This document shows, piece by piece, positions 21,118-33,012 of a stretch of DNA of 64,000 nucleotides. The position numbers and the translations under genes are program-made. Each line of letters opens with the position of its first letter. Within the stretch, counting starts at the first letter, position 1. The DNA is taken from contig CANTFL010000634.1 in the NCBI GenBank assembly GCA_947650285.1, positions 310,001 through 374,000 on the forward strand. The letters are read 5' to 3'. The notes below the pieces were generated by a model. It searched no databases. It was not told the DNA's origin and worked only from the letters and a program-made list of their open reading frames with translations. This DNA comes from Hyaloperonospora brassicae (Eukaryota; Oomycota; Peronosporomycetes; Peronosporales; Peronosporaceae).

Positions 21118-22489
21118 TTATATGTCTGAGTCCTTGAACTCCTCGCTCCCGAGAGCACGTCGCAGAGCTACACAATGTTCATCCTTGGCATATGCCGTAC
21201 GGATTAGGTCAATGACCGACGACGGCAGAGTCGTAACATGAGCAAGCTCATAGTCAGGTCGGCGTGACAACGCATCAGCCAAAACATTCTTCTTGCCCGG
21301 CTTATACTTCGCCTTGAATTTTATAATCGGCGAAGAAGGAAATCCAACGAGCCATTCTCTGAGAGAGGTGAGGCAACTGGGTCGCAGTGCGTAAAGACGC
21401 ATGATCGGTATAGATCACGTAAGGGTTCGAGCCAAGCAGATGGACTCTGAACTTGACGAAGGAATACTTCATGGCAAGTAGCTGCTTGTCATGAACAGTA
21501 TAGTTCTTTTCAGCAGCTTTCAACTGTCGGTATTTGAACGCAATGACGCGTTCCCGTCCATCAAAATATATCTGTAACAGAGCGCTGCCAATAACAAAGT
21601 CAGATTTGCACGGACGACACTGAAAGATCGATCAGGATCGGGCAAAGCCAAGATTGGCGCATGAAAGAGACTCTCCTTTACTGCTGTAAAAGCATCCTGC
21701 TCGGTGCTAGTCCAGCACCACTCCACGTCCATTTGAGGAGATTGGATAATGGCCGAGCCATGTCTGCGTAATTCGCACTATGCGTGTGTAAGTGATTGGC
21801 GAGACCTAGCCACGTACGTAAGTCCTTTTGGTTCTTTGGAACTGGCCAATCGACTATGGCTTTTACCATAGAGGGATCCGCTTGAAGGTCTCTCTTCCCA
21901 ATAAAGCAACCTAAAGAGGGTATCTCGTCTGCACCAAATATGCACTTGAATTCGTTGGCATGAAGACGTTTTGTGCGCATGCACTCGAGCACTGCTCGTA
22001 AATGGTCGATATGATTATCCACATCTGATTGACCGTTCATAGCACGACTATGGACAAAGATGTCATCAAACCGCGTCTGTGCATACCCTCGATGAGGTCT
22101 GAACAGTTTCGTCACAAGACGATTGAATGTAGCCAGGGCATTTGATAACCCCTGTGGCATAACGAGCCACTCCCAGAGCATACCGCTCGGAGTACTGACC
22201 GCTGTCAGCGGAATATCACTTTCACGCATGAGCAACTGGTAATAACCATCGACTAAATCGAGCGCACTGTATATTGTACATCCAACCATGTTGTTCTGAA
22301 GAACATCCTTTCTAGGGACTGGTGTCTGAGCCAGGATGGTGGCAGAATTAAGCTTATTGTAAGCATGAACAATGCGCCAATTTCCATAGGGCTTCCTGAC
22401 ATAAAATGTCGGTGTGGAATGAGGCGGTTTGCTCTCACGAACCATACCAGCCGCATGCTTTGCACGAAAGAAGTCGTCATTAATCTCAC
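21118..22489 (-). pseudogene. Gypsy-1 reverse transcriptase and RNase H, broken
   Basis: RT lies at 21678-22489: WRIVHAYNKLN, YSALDLVDGYYQLLM, MPQGLSNALATFNRL and the catalytic box RFDDIFVHSRA (FDD in place of YxDD, usual for oomycete gypsy). RNase H and connection follow in other frames at 21520-21732, 21302-21523 (NYTVHDKQLLAMKY) and 21118-21402 (YKPGKKNVLADALSRRPDYE). Frameshifts fall between the pieces. Confidence 0.88.
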
Positions 22490-23364
22490 ACTTTTCCTTT
22501 GGTAAAAGCCACTGCCAGGTGACGCAGCCCTCAGCTCTCAGAACTAAGTCAATCTTATGACGAACACCTTTATCAGGAGGTAATACAGACGGTGGGTCGC
22601 GCGTGACACACCACGTCTTGAAATTCCTTTACCAAAGGATAGAACGGACCAAGAGGATATTTAAGGATCGAGAATCCGCTACGCACACCAAGTGTTGATT
22701 TCGTGTCCTCAAGGACGGACTCATCGAATAACGAGGATGAATTCAACTCCACATCGGGTCGGATGACCTCTAAATCGGATAACTCTCCTGTCTATAAGTC
22801 TTGGCTGAATTCACCATTAGACAATTCATCTAGTTCAACGAGAGCATCCAAGGAGGGTAGAGTCTCAAGACTACTGTTGCCATCAACATGACCAGTCACT
22901 CCGTTTACTAGTGTATACAGTGTTTTATGACTATTGTCACTAGCTAACGTTCTGGACTTTGGGCGCGTAGCATTTGCCACCCGACGCCGAGATTGCTTCT
23001 TCAAGGAATCCTTACGCCTCTTAAAGGCCGGGACAATGGGATCCCCGTGGTTGAACTCTAACATAGCACGCTCTGTACGAGAGCTCATGTATTATACTAC
23101 ATCTGGTGAAGAGTTACGTAACTCGAACACTTCACCCAGTGGATATAAACGTACCACTTTACGTGCATTATGTAGGCCTTGCCATGAATGCCTCGGCTTT
23201 TCGCCAACAATGTCATTACCGACCTTCAGTGAGGTGACATCGCGGCCGCCCTCACTCGGTGGATTTCCACGTGCCACCCCACTAACATCAGAGGAATTAC
23301 ATTCATAAGGACTTGGCCCTATGCCAACCACGCCTCCAGAATGCAGTAATTAGTTATCACAACG

Positions 23365-23813
23365 CGTAACGGGGTGAGCCCGTTACATGAAAATTGATAT
23401 CTTTGTATCAATTTTTGTACATTACCTATTTAGATAATGTTCAATTGACATTACTCGTAAGGAGTAAGGTTGAAGGAATATTACCCCCGAGGGTAATATT
23501 TCTTTGATGGGTCGCTCCACCTGATATTTGATGTTCACGGTACAACAACCAGATCAACCACCAATCGCTGCTGGACGCGCGCAATGGGTGATGACCAAGA
23601 CACCCACATAGGAAATTGTAGTTTAATATAGAAAGCTCAAGACAAAGATGGTTTATTCAGATAACATAACTATATTAAATACAGTTCTACTTTTTACCTT
23701 ATGACAGAACTTTCGAGTTCTACTTACTTCGCTGTGATTCCTCACACCACTTGTACGTGACGTCGGGTTTACACAACCTTGTGTCAAATTGACACAAGGC
23801 GTGCCCCGTTACA
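23365..23813 (+). mobile_element. Solo LTR inserted in gypsy-1
   Basis: A 449-bp LTR with ends CGTAACGGGG and CCCGTTACA, flanked by a 5-bp duplication CAACG (23360-23364 and 23814-23818). It is related, in inverted orientation, to the gypsy-2 LTR at 60523-60967 (shared TTGTGTCAA hairpin, GCAGCGATTGG counterpart, ACTCGTAAGGAGTAAGG). No internal region remains, so the element was lost by LTR-LTR recombination. Its sense strand is plus, opposite to gypsy-1. Contains hairpins at about 23385-23412, 23488-23509 and 23778-23800. Confidence 0.88.
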
Positions 23814-23893
23814 CAACGAGTATCACTGAACAGTACACGTGTCATTTGACTGACAATGAAAGTGCTACGCTCATCATTAATGTCATGGACACT

Positions 23894-24445
23894 TCACTTA
23901 TTTAAATTGGACATACCAATGTCAAGTACATTGACATCTTCCGTCAATGGCTCGCGCCAATAGTCCGTTTGTTGCCTAGCGAAGGATGGTTTATGAATAT
24001 ACAATGCTTCACTAGGTACATTGCGCTTTGAGACTAAGGTCTTTGACATCCAATCAATCCATGGCTCATGGAGTTCGAGACAAGCCATACGTAGGATGAG
24101 ATCGTATCTCGAATTCGGGTCAAGGACAAGACAGCGTTCAATTCTGTCAAAGTCCAAAGACTTCACATCTTAATTCAACGGAACTTTAGGCACCGTGACA
24201 CGACTACCAGTCGCTAAAAGAACGGTGATCGAATCACCTTCATGCGCTTTGAGCGCTTCAGCATAGCGCTGAGTTCCCCCAAGCGAACGACGTCGAGCAT
24301 ATTTGCATGATGCTCCGGAATTGAGTAGGATAGACCAATGCTTCTCAAAGCCTTTAACTTTCGCCTCGGCGACTAATAAGCCAGGCTTGTATCTACGCTC
24401 TTTGTTTGCTGGCACAGAGCTCCGTGGGGATAATTCCTGTTTCAC
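23894..24445 (-). pseudogene. Gypsy-1 aspartic protease, inactive
   Basis: Two frames: 24170-24445 with ILLNSGASCKYARRRSLGG, and 23894-24166 with LVLDPNSRYDLILRMACLEL and HEPWIDW. The active-site motif should read D-S-G-A-S; here the Asp is Asn, so the protease could not act even if the frame were whole. Confidence 0.8.
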
Positions 24446-24501
24446 TCTACCTCGTAGAGAAGTGGCAGAACCCAGTTCAACCGCAATTGGACACCCCGCG
24501 C

Positions 24502-25535
24502 CTACTGGTTATAGACGTTTACCCGTGCCATACCAGGTTTCTGGTTGAGGCCGGGGTTTTGAATCATAGGAGTCGGTCGTTTCTTACGCAAAGGACAAGT
24601 GGGACGCAATTGTTTAGTGCTTCCGCAAATGTAACAGCGTCTCACTTCCTGTTGTTGCTCTTCGACACGAAGCTCAGCTTCACCTTCATCTCCGGCGTTG
24701 CTGAGATCCATTGATTTAGCCTTACAGTAAGACGAAGTATTTGATGAGGCTGCCCTCTCAACGTTTGGGTTATAACCATTCTAACCAAGTCTGGCCGACT
24801 TGAAGTTGTGCTCAGCATTCAGAGCGATGCTAACAGCTTCTTTAAATGTAGAAGGATGGACCCGAAAGACCTCGGTCCTGGCAACGCCAGTGCTAAAATC
24901 TTCCATGAAAACAGTCACGTAGAATGTCTCAGGGAGAGGGTCAGACTGTGTAGCAGCCATAAGAGTTCTCAACTCTTGGACATAGTCCGTTAACTCATTC
25001 TTACCCTGACGGGTAGACAAGAAGCGTGAGCGCACGCGGTAAGCCTGGTTGGACGGCGAGAAAACTCGCAAAAGGTCTAACTTGAGCGATTTACATGTGG
25101 GAAACGCCAAGTTAACCGACGTGCTGCACGTCAGAGCCCACTCCCTTGCTCTCCCATCGAGCTTAGAGATCGCCAGCGAGACTCGCTGATGCTCAAGTGA
25201 GATGAGGCCAGATCTCATGACAATTTCGATCTCACGGATCCAGAGGTTAAGATTTCGACCTCTTTCCCGGAGTAATGTTTGACGTTCACCCTAAGGGAAC
25301 GAGGCTTAGCCTCTTCGTCTGGCGTTGCCACAAAGCGTGTTGACATAGCCGACGCTGCTTGGTTTTGAACCTGCTCTAAAAAGGCCGTTTCATACTGCAT
25401 GAAGGTCTCGACACGCGCGTTGAGCACGTCGGGACATTGCGCAGCTAGAAACTCAACATATTTTGGGCCCACGGCCGCGGTCAGCTTATCAAGAGCGACC
25501 TTTTGAGCCTCCGTGGGGGGTATAGATTGCTCCAT
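24502..25535 (-). pseudogene. Gypsy-1 gag, frameshifted
   Basis: Starts at an ATG (25535, MEQSIPPTEAQKVAL) 40 nt after the primer-binding-like site, shifts frame near 25215, continues with the retrotransposon gag core (24781-25218; DGRAREWALTC, FRVHPSTFKEAV) and ends in a zinc knuckle (24502-24711; CYICGSTKQLRPTC). In the CX2CX4HX4C knuckle the His is Gln. Confidence 0.82.
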
Positions 25536-25574
25536 CCTCACAGAGGGTCAGTCGTAACGACTCAGGTGTAGATT

Positions 25575-25593
25575 GACTACAAGTGCTACCGAG
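25575..25593 (-). other. Primer-binding-like site of gypsy-1
   Basis: Directly after the 5' LTR the minus strand reads CTCGGTAGCACTTGTAGTC. GGTAGCA matches seven bases of the common initiator-Met-tRNA-type site TGGTAGCA; beyond that the match is poor. The gypsy-2 site at 60501-60520 shares the tail CTTTGTAGTC with one gap. Confidence 0.5.
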
Positions 25594-26068
25594 TGTAGCG
25601 AAGATGCACAGCTTCTTAAGTCAGATAAAGACCTAATGCTCAACGGGCAACTTTGGTGGAGAGAACCCGACTCAGAGAGTGTACAAGCTCGAGAGCTTAC
25701 GGTCCCGGTTCCAGGGGACCAAACGATTCAAGAGAATCACAGCACAGAGTGATCGGGAGGAGCTGCCTTCACAGATATTGCTAGCTCCTAACGATCAAAG
25801 ACGTTTCGTGAGGCACGTATATTAAGTGCTCAAAAGGGGAACTGAACTTTATTTATTTTAATGTAAAAGAACACCCTAAAAAACGTACTGAATCGAAACA
25901 CGAATGTTGTAATTAATACCTCTAAAAGAATCTCCTAATTCGGTGGCTGGCACGCGTCAGCCTTTGACAATCGATATGGTGTTCTAATATTATCGTTTAT
26001 GGGACTCCGTCCCCTTGTGTAACTCACACAGGTTGTGTAAGCCACACATGTGGTGTAACCCCGTTACA
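25594..26068 (-). repeat. 5' LTR of gypsy-1
   Basis: Direct repeat of 18041-18514 with intact ends (TGTAGCG and CCGTTACA on the plus strand; sense strand minus). Followed by the target duplication GTTTC at 26069-26073. Confidence 0.9.
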
Positions 26069-26073
26069 GTTTC

Positions 26074-28459
26074 GATCGAGGATATCGATGAGCAACCTCA
26101 AGCCAAAGACGACGTGTGCTCGATGCGCGCATAGTGGTACTAGATGCAATTGCATTTGGCGCAGACGACAGTTGCTGATCGAAATTGTCAGCAGGTCTTA
26201 CAGTTGTGCAGACAGTCATCGCTGTCGATGCAGCATCATACTTGGTTATTCAGCGCTTCCAAATGTTCTCGTGGTCCCGCAAAAATTCCTCGAATCGGCT
26301 CTTTAGAAGCTAGCAAGGGTACGAAACGACACGGTAAGACGGAGAATAACTTGATCATAACTTTCGTCGGCAATATTTCCGACACGGTTCGTAGAAAGAT
26401 AGACTACGCTTCAGCTTGTTTGATACTCGTGTAACTAGTGCACGTCAATGTGTCGTATAGGGTAGGTCATGCATGAGGCGGATAACCTGGCACAGAAGTA
26501 ACAGGTAAGGAACGGCATGATACCGATTATATGTACTCGGTGTGGACTTCTGATTCCACTGGTGAGGATTCCTCATGACTGAAGGACCGCCTCGACATCG
26601 ATCAATGCGTCGAATACGACGCTGAGCATGAATTGATAAACATCGTCGATAAGAGCCACATCGTACGTTGTGTGCACATTTGCCGAGATAGTCAAAGGTA
26701 TCTCGACCTGTTTGCTTAATCTATTCCGACTGAACCTTCGTGACCTCATTTTTTGTGTGACGACTTATCAGAAGAGCGAGGAAGTCGGCTTGTGTCTGTA
26801 CTAGTTTAAGCCCACTTTGTAAGCATTTACCCACAATGTATGCCCATGATAATGCAGTGGATTTCGCGTGGAGTATAGTCTGGTCGCCTCGAGGTCGAGC
26901 TAGAATTCATCTTTACCTTCCTGTCCATATCATACCCGCATCAAAGACGCTTTGTTATCAGAGCCGCTCGGCAAAAGCTGCGCCAACCTGCTGCGCCAAC
27001 CTGACGAAGCCGACGACATGACAACTGTCCGTCAATGATCGTCCGGATAAGTTAAAGTTGCATCTCCGGGTGCTGCCATACTGAAAGAGGTAATACATAC
27101 AAAGCTGCATCAAAGGAGCACGACACAACAGCCGTTTGGCCACTGCCTCTAAGTCCACGTAGACATCTTCTTGCCTCGAGTGATGGAGCGTCAACGATGT
27201 TGACTACTGGTAGTATGTGACACACAGCTATTAGTTGTGACATTTACCAAGTGACGACTTTACGTAACCTTGAGCGGCTCTATTACGCTAAGCACGATGC
27301 TTCCAAGCAGCAAGTCACCTGTGAGGGAGAGCAAGAGTGGCTGAGTATGCCCGTTACGACTGCTTTGACTGTGAGACCGCGTGCTTTGCCCTTTTGCCCG
27401 TCTCTGGTTACCCTGTGCAAACGTAGCTGCTCGGAACGTATGTGTGCAAGTAAGTTGTCAACAAGTTGTCGAGTGAGATTGACGAGGCACCAAGTGAGGC
27501 TTCTGGCTTCTGGCTTCAGACTTCCATCACTACGACGTGGAAAGGAGGTAAGAGACCTCGTTACGCGATGGTCTGTCGAGATCGGTTGGCAAAGGTGAAG
27601 GGGGCAGTCCGCGTGAGAGATCGTCACCTGGTTGTACTGGAGCAGAAGCTTCAGATGTGCGCTGCGTCGCCGTAGATCGTCGGAAAGCGTGGAGGATATC
27701 TACCATCATGCACGCAGACGAGAAACAAGCGATGATTGCATCCCATCAACAAGATGAACAGGTTCCTGCAGTCAGGTGCGACACAATCCCACTTGGATCG
27801 TAGCGTCGTTAGCGGCACTGTCAACCGCTCATACACCCACGCAATGCTCGTGCTGACGGTGTGGCTCTCTCAGCTTCCACATCGCGTGATTGTCCTCGCA
27901 AGTGACCATCATCTGCACACTCCGACTCGATTCGGTTGACACCGTAAGCAGTTGAGCTCAAGCGACCAGTCGATGTGACGCGCGAGAGCGAATGTTCGTT
28001 CTGCGCTGGCAAAGCTCTTCGCCGGCTCTCAAGTGGACATCCACCCGCTCCATTGAGGCACTTTTGGTTCCCCGTAGTCATTAGCGTCCGTAGCATGTAC
28101 TAAGCTACGGAGCAACAACGTCACGAAAGACACTTTGGACAAAGCATTTGGTGGCAGTCGGGAAGAGAGGGGGGGGGGGGGCGAGGGGACCCCTTCACTT
28201 ATGAACGCCTCTTGTTGACTGCTCGGAGGGGCGTTGACGGACGACTTTCGTGCGTAGGACCCCACAACTCGGCCCCCCCATCGTAACTCAGGTGTCCGTT
28301 CATAGTGGTTTACTCACTGACTCGTAGCTCCCTACCGACGGCCGTCCTCGGACCTTCTCACTCGCCTTTTTCTTCCCGACACCAGTCCCTCGTCCACAAG
28401 AGAGAGAGAGAGCGAGAGCGAGAGCGAGAGAAGAACTTGTCGAGCAGCTCAGTCGATCG
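26074..28459. other. Intergenic region right of gypsy-1
   Basis: No gene recognised. Short frames on both strands (for example 26836-27021 and 27821-28096) are unlike known proteins. A G12 run is at about 28169-28180 and a GA/GAGC repeat (AGAGAGAGAG then GCGAGA units) at 28399-28432, just before the arrestin-like gene and probably in its leader. Confidence 0.45.
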
Positions 28460-29609
28460 ATGATGGAGAAGCTGTCGAAGGCTCTGGGCGTCGGCTCGAG
28501 AGGCAGCGTGCGCTTTGAACTCGACCGCGCGAGCTACGAACCTGGCGACACTGTGTTTGGCACTGTCCACTTGTCGGTGTCCCGCGACTTCAAGACCAAT
28601 GGAGGTGCAGTGTGCTGTCCATTGAGCTGTATCGTCCTCGGGCAATCGCTCCTGACCAACCACTTGTCTGTTTGTTTGTGTGTTTGTTGTGCTTTGCTTT
28701 GCTTTGGTGCTGCGGTCTTTAGCACTGCTGCTCGAGGTCCATGGCGAAGAGTACGTGCGCTACAACGAGATGTACGGCGACCTGGTCGTGTCCCGCACGC
28801 ACAGGAACCAGCTGCTGGCCGACCAAGTAATGCTGTCAACCGACGACACGTGCAACTCGTCTCTTGTGTTTCCTGTCGGCGAGTACAGTTTCCCGTTCAG
28901 TTACCCGCTCGGCTCGACGCTCCCGGGCGCTTTCCACGTGGACGAGCGCCATGCGCGGGACACCTTCGACATTGACGCTGCAGTCAAGTACGAGCTCAAG
29001 CTGCGCGTGCCTGTGAAAGGGGCGCTCACACCTGACCTTCGGGCCAAGCAGCTTCTGGCCGTGACCGACACGCGGATCGCGCAGCTCATTCGGCCGCGCA
29101 CGGAAGCGACGGCGCAGCCCGCAAAGCGCTGGGGCGTCCTTCGACAGGGCTTCTGCGAAGTCTCGGCGTCGCTCGACCAGGACGTCCACGTGGCTGGCGA
29201 CACGCTGCACCTTCGAGTGTCTGTTGTTAACGGCGCGAATATGGACGTCAAGTCCGTGTCCGTGCAGCTCATGGAGACGCTGCTCATTCGTGAGAACAAG
29301 GGCTGCGACGCGATCAGAGCCCACACGTGTCTCGTGAAGAAGACGTTTCTTGGGGTGAAAGCGGGAGCGACGGTGATTGACCGCCCGCACTCGCTCGACC
29401 TCGTTGGAAAGTCGAAGCGCTATGCCGTCTGTCCGCCTGTGGCCTCGAGCTTTGTCGAGACGAGTCACCACGTTGAAGTGCACTGCAACTTCTTTATGAG
29501 CCCGAGCGTGCACGTTGAGATCCCCGTGAAGATTGTCGCGTCTCGGGCCGGCGAAGTGGCGACAGTAGCACAAGAGCCCGTGACGGCCTACGCGACGAAA
29601 GCGCTATGA
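28460..29609 (+). CDS. Arrestin-domain protein
   Basis: Two exons, 28460-28604 and 28723-29609, around a 118-nt intron (GTGCAG donor, CTTTAG acceptor, phase 1); 343 residues. The N-terminal part (VRFELDRASYEPGDTVFGTV) is the first strand pair of an arrestin-N fold, followed by LVFPVGEYSFPFSYPLGSTL, a segment typical of alpha-arrestins. The second arrestin domain begins around VSASLDQDVHVAGDTLHLRV (about 195) and ends with FMSPSVHVEIPVKIV. Arrestin-like proteins act as adaptors linking membrane cargo to ubiquitin ligases or trafficking machinery. I see no PPxY motif, so ubiquitin-ligase recruitment is not supported. A start three bases later (Met2) is equally possible. Confidence 0.85.
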
Positions 29610-30597
29610 GGTGAGAGCTATGACACAGCTCTGCCTAAGCCGCAGCAAAGTCGACAGAGCATCAGCTCTGAACGTCGTACTGAAGTGAGCAGCTGATGGC
29701 GGTCCGTCGGTTGGGAATGGGGCAAGAGCTTCTCATTGTACCGTTTGTCGTCAAGAAAGCGAAGTGAATTGGATGGGGTGCAGCCGATTGGACTCTGCGT
29801 CGGACGTGTTGCGAACGACAAGTGACGACGTGTCGTCTGAGCTGCAGGGGAAGTTGTAGCTCGACTGAACGCCATTGCGCTCGATGTATATTGGCCCCGC
29901 ACTGCATCGTAAGAAGGCGAAGTGGACACATATGTGGGCGATCCTGTGCAGCTGTTCGTCATCCGATCGACACGCAATGGACGAAATCGCTGTGTTTGAC
30001 AGCTCTTTTGTTCAGGTTTTCGACGTCGCGTAACCGGACGTTGTGGATCACTGGAAGTACCGCCTAATGGCGCAGTGGTCAGTCTGATGACTCGGCGCTG
30101 CACACTGTGTCGATTGCTGTTTGTCATGACTGCGGTGGACCATTGCGCAACCCAACGGTCGTGTCTATGCTGCGTAATCTGTATAAGTGCAGGCCACGAT
30201 ACTGCAGACGGTGTTTTGCTGCTGCATCGTCCCGCAGACGTGCGAAGACTTCGGTTGCAATCGAGCTTGTCTCAGTACATTCTGTCGCAAGCGCCTCCAA
30301 CGTCGACTATCCATGCACATGTGTCTCACGTTTCCCATGGCTCGTAATGCAATATGATACGTGACCTCCTCGGCCTTTCCCAAGCGCTATAGTTATTTCC
30401 GCGGTCAAAAGAGAGACGCCGCCTCGTCTGAATTCATCGTATCAACCCGTGTAAATTAATCCGTTTCCCGGTGTTTTCATGCCTTCGTTACAGCGCTTGC
30501 AATCGAATCGATTTCTATTCACACGGCTCTATCCATTCGCCTTCGGCTCTATCTCGCGTCGATAGGGTTCCGGTCAGATCGACACGAACACGAATAG
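29610..30597. other. Intergenic region, arrestin to poly(A) polymerase
   Basis: About 1 kb. It contains one protein-like frame, listed separately at 30068-30364. The rest shows nothing I can name. The last 100 bases should carry the poly(A) polymerase promoter and leader. Confidence 0.45.
30068..30364 (+). other. Cys-rich open frame, unidentified
   Basis: An ATG-less frame after a TAA (30065) reads SGQSDDSALHTVSIAV, then CHDCGGPLRNPTVVSMLRNL and YKCRPRYCRRC, followed by a basic stretch. The spaced CxxC, C and CxxC pairs look like a zinc-binding module. There is no ATG start before it, so it would need an upstream exon. Could be a lost gene's exon or chance. Confidence 0.25.
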
Positions 30598-33012
30598 ATG
30601 ACGACGCCGCTCTCGACTGCCGCCCCTTCGGACCACGACAAGCGCCTGAACGATGAGCTACTGCAGACGCTACAGTACGTTATGAGTGCCGTATTGTATC
30701 CACCTGCGCGCACGGAGACGGACTTCATGACTGACTGACTGACTGATTGTCTTTTGGACGAATGTGGTGTACCCATTTCACCACAGGTTGTGTGGTCTGT
30801 ACGAGTCAAAAGAGCGTCTCTTGCGACGGGAGCGCGTGCTTGAGCGACTGCAGCAAGTGCTGCATGAGTACTACGCACTGCACGAGAGGGAGACAGAGAC
30901 AAAGCAGTTGCAGCTGCGCACCTTTGGCTCTTACCGTCTCGGCGTGCAGAGTCGCGAGGCCGATATCGATACGTACGTTGCGCGCGCTATGTTGTTACGG
31001 ATAGAAATAGGGATAGAAATAGAGTGAGCGTGGCGTAAGCAGAACTGACTCGAATGCTGTTGGTGTCATGACTATAGACTGTGCGTTGCTCCACGACACT
31101 GCACACGCGCGAGTTTCTTCGACAAAGTGCCGATTTTGCTGGACGCAGCACCGGATGTAACGGGTCTGCACGTGATCGGCGACGCGTACGTTGCAGCCGC
31201 TGCTATTGCTATTGCTGCTGAGAGAGAGAGAAATGGAGTGGTGGGATACATTTGACTGGCTGTGGGTTGATGGACGTCGCGTAGGTTCGTGCCCGTGATC
31301 AAGATGAAGGTGTACGGCATTCCAGTGGACCTGCTGTTTGTGTCGCTTCAGCTGGACGCGGTGCCCGTTGACATCGACATGCTGGACGATCAGTACCTGA
31401 AAGGACTGGACGAGGCTTCGGTTCGGAGCTGCAATGGAGTGCGCGTGACCGAACGCATCTTGCAGCTCGTGCCGAACCCAGAGACGTTCCGGACGACGTT
31501 GATTGCTGTCAAGCATTGGGCCCGGGTACGGTGTCGACAAGAGCGTACTATACGTTATGGAGTCGCTGCGTTTGTGCGTGACGAGTTGCCGTGCCGTGAG
31601 GCAATGCTGTGGTGTACAGATGCGCGGGATCTACTCGAACGTACTGGGGTTTCTTGGTGGCGTCAATTGGGCCATCCTTGTCGCACGGATCTGCCAGTTC
31701 TATCCGAACGCGCTGCCGGCGTCCATACTCTCGCGCTTCTTCCGGATCTATCAGATGTGGACATGGCCGAACCCGATCATGCTCGCCAGAGTGGACGATG
31801 CGCTGAATCTCGGCTTTTCGGTGATGCAAATGCTTTTTGTACTCTTTGTTGCGATACTGACGTGGCAGCTTTCAGTCTCATTGCTGACATGTCCGCAGTA
31901 CGTGCTCTCGTGCGATGTTGAGCTCACACGTGGGATTGGTGGATGCGATGGCAGGGATGGAACCCGAAGCTCAATGCTCGTGACCGATTGCACTTGATGC
32001 CGATCATCACGCCCGCTTACCCGGCGTCAAACTCATCGTACAACGTGATGGCGTCGACTCTTCGCATTCTCAAGGCAGAGTTTGGGAACGGGTTGGATCG
32101 GACGCTCGAAGTTGAGTCCAAGGTGAGGAGACGTCCGTAGCGTGATCTGGCGTACACTTTTCGATGCTGATTTGCGTGCGTGCAGAAGTCGACGTGGTCA
32201 AAGCTGTTTGCAGCTCCGGCGTTCTTTCAAAGGTTTTATGCTCGTGTGATACCGCTGCCTGACCTCGCGTTGTGTGTCAGGCTTGTGCTTGTCGCGAATG
32301 GGTGCAGTCTGTTTTGTGACTCAGTTGTTACCGTCTTTGTAGGTCGAAACACTTTCTTCGAGTCCAGATCATGGCAAACAGTGCGGAAGACTTTGAGAGA
32401 TGGTTTGGCTGGGTCGAATCTCGACTGCGGCATTTGTTCCTTCGGTACGTGATGCCGGTCGCTGCATGTGTTTGATGTTGCTGCTTCCTTCCGGGTCTTA
32501 ATCATGAGCTGTGCTGCCTGTACCGCATGGCTGGAATTGTGTCTGCAACGATCGATAATGGTGCGGCCGCTTGTTTGTGCGTCTTTGGCTATGTGTTTGT
32601 GCTTTTCTGTAGACTGGAAACACTGCCGGACGTGCAGATCCACCCGTTCGGTCGCTTTTTCGACTTTGTCGAGGCAAAGGGCGTCCTGCTTGATAGCGCG
32701 ACGCACCCACAGTGTGTGCACACGTCTTGGCTGTTTATTGGGCTATGCTTTACTGTGCCGGAAGAGGTGCCGACGACGGGCGCGACGCATAGTGTAGACC
32801 TGACGAGCGTGATCCGTGACTTTGCTTTCTATACTGATCAGTGGGAAGCTCGTGACAGCGGAATGGACATGCAGATCGACCACGTGACGCGTTCCGAGAT
32901 CCCCGAGTGGGTGCTCGAAGCGATAAGTGGCAATACCGACAGCGATAGTAAGCACCTGCAACGGCGAGTGCCCGCGCTCGTGCTGTCCAAGAAGAAGAAG
33001 CGCGGGCGATGA
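30598..33012 (+). CDS. Nuclear poly(A) polymerase
   Basis: Nine exons by eye: 30598-30674, 30787-30972, 31078-31185, 31285-31525, 31620-31820, 31955-32122, 32186-32232, 32343-32444, 32613-33012; all phases agree and give 509 residues. It adds the poly(A) tail to cleaved pre-mRNA in the nucleus. Family marks: [20 protein letters not shown] (nucleotidyltransferase GS motif and first two catalytic Asp), [10 protein letters not shown] (third Asp), [38 protein letters not shown], and a C-terminal RNA-binding part ([11 protein letters not shown]). It ends in KKKKRGR, a likely nuclear signal. The exon 5-6 border uses GTGATG and GGCAG|GGATGG; the exon 7 donor (GTTTTA) is the weakest call. The usual long C-terminal regulatory tail of animal enzymes is absent. 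Confidence 0.92.

Larger units (their letters stand above)
18041..26068 (-). mobile_element. Ty3/gypsy retrotransposon, chromodomain type (gypsy-1)
   Basis: An 8.0-kb element flanked by a 5-bp target duplication GTTTC (18036-18040 and 26069-26073). LTRs of about 475 bp are direct repeats (18041-18514 and 25594-26068). On the minus strand the order is 5' LTR, primer-binding-like site, gag, protease, RT, RNase H, integrase, chromodomain, polypurine tract, 3' LTR. The two LTRs differ at about 30 positions by eye, roughly 6 percent, so the insertion is not recent. All genes have frameshifts or stops. A 449-bp solo LTR of another family is inserted between protease and RT. On the opposite strand an extra coding-like stretch fills the space between chromodomain and 3' LTR. 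Confidence 0.92.
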
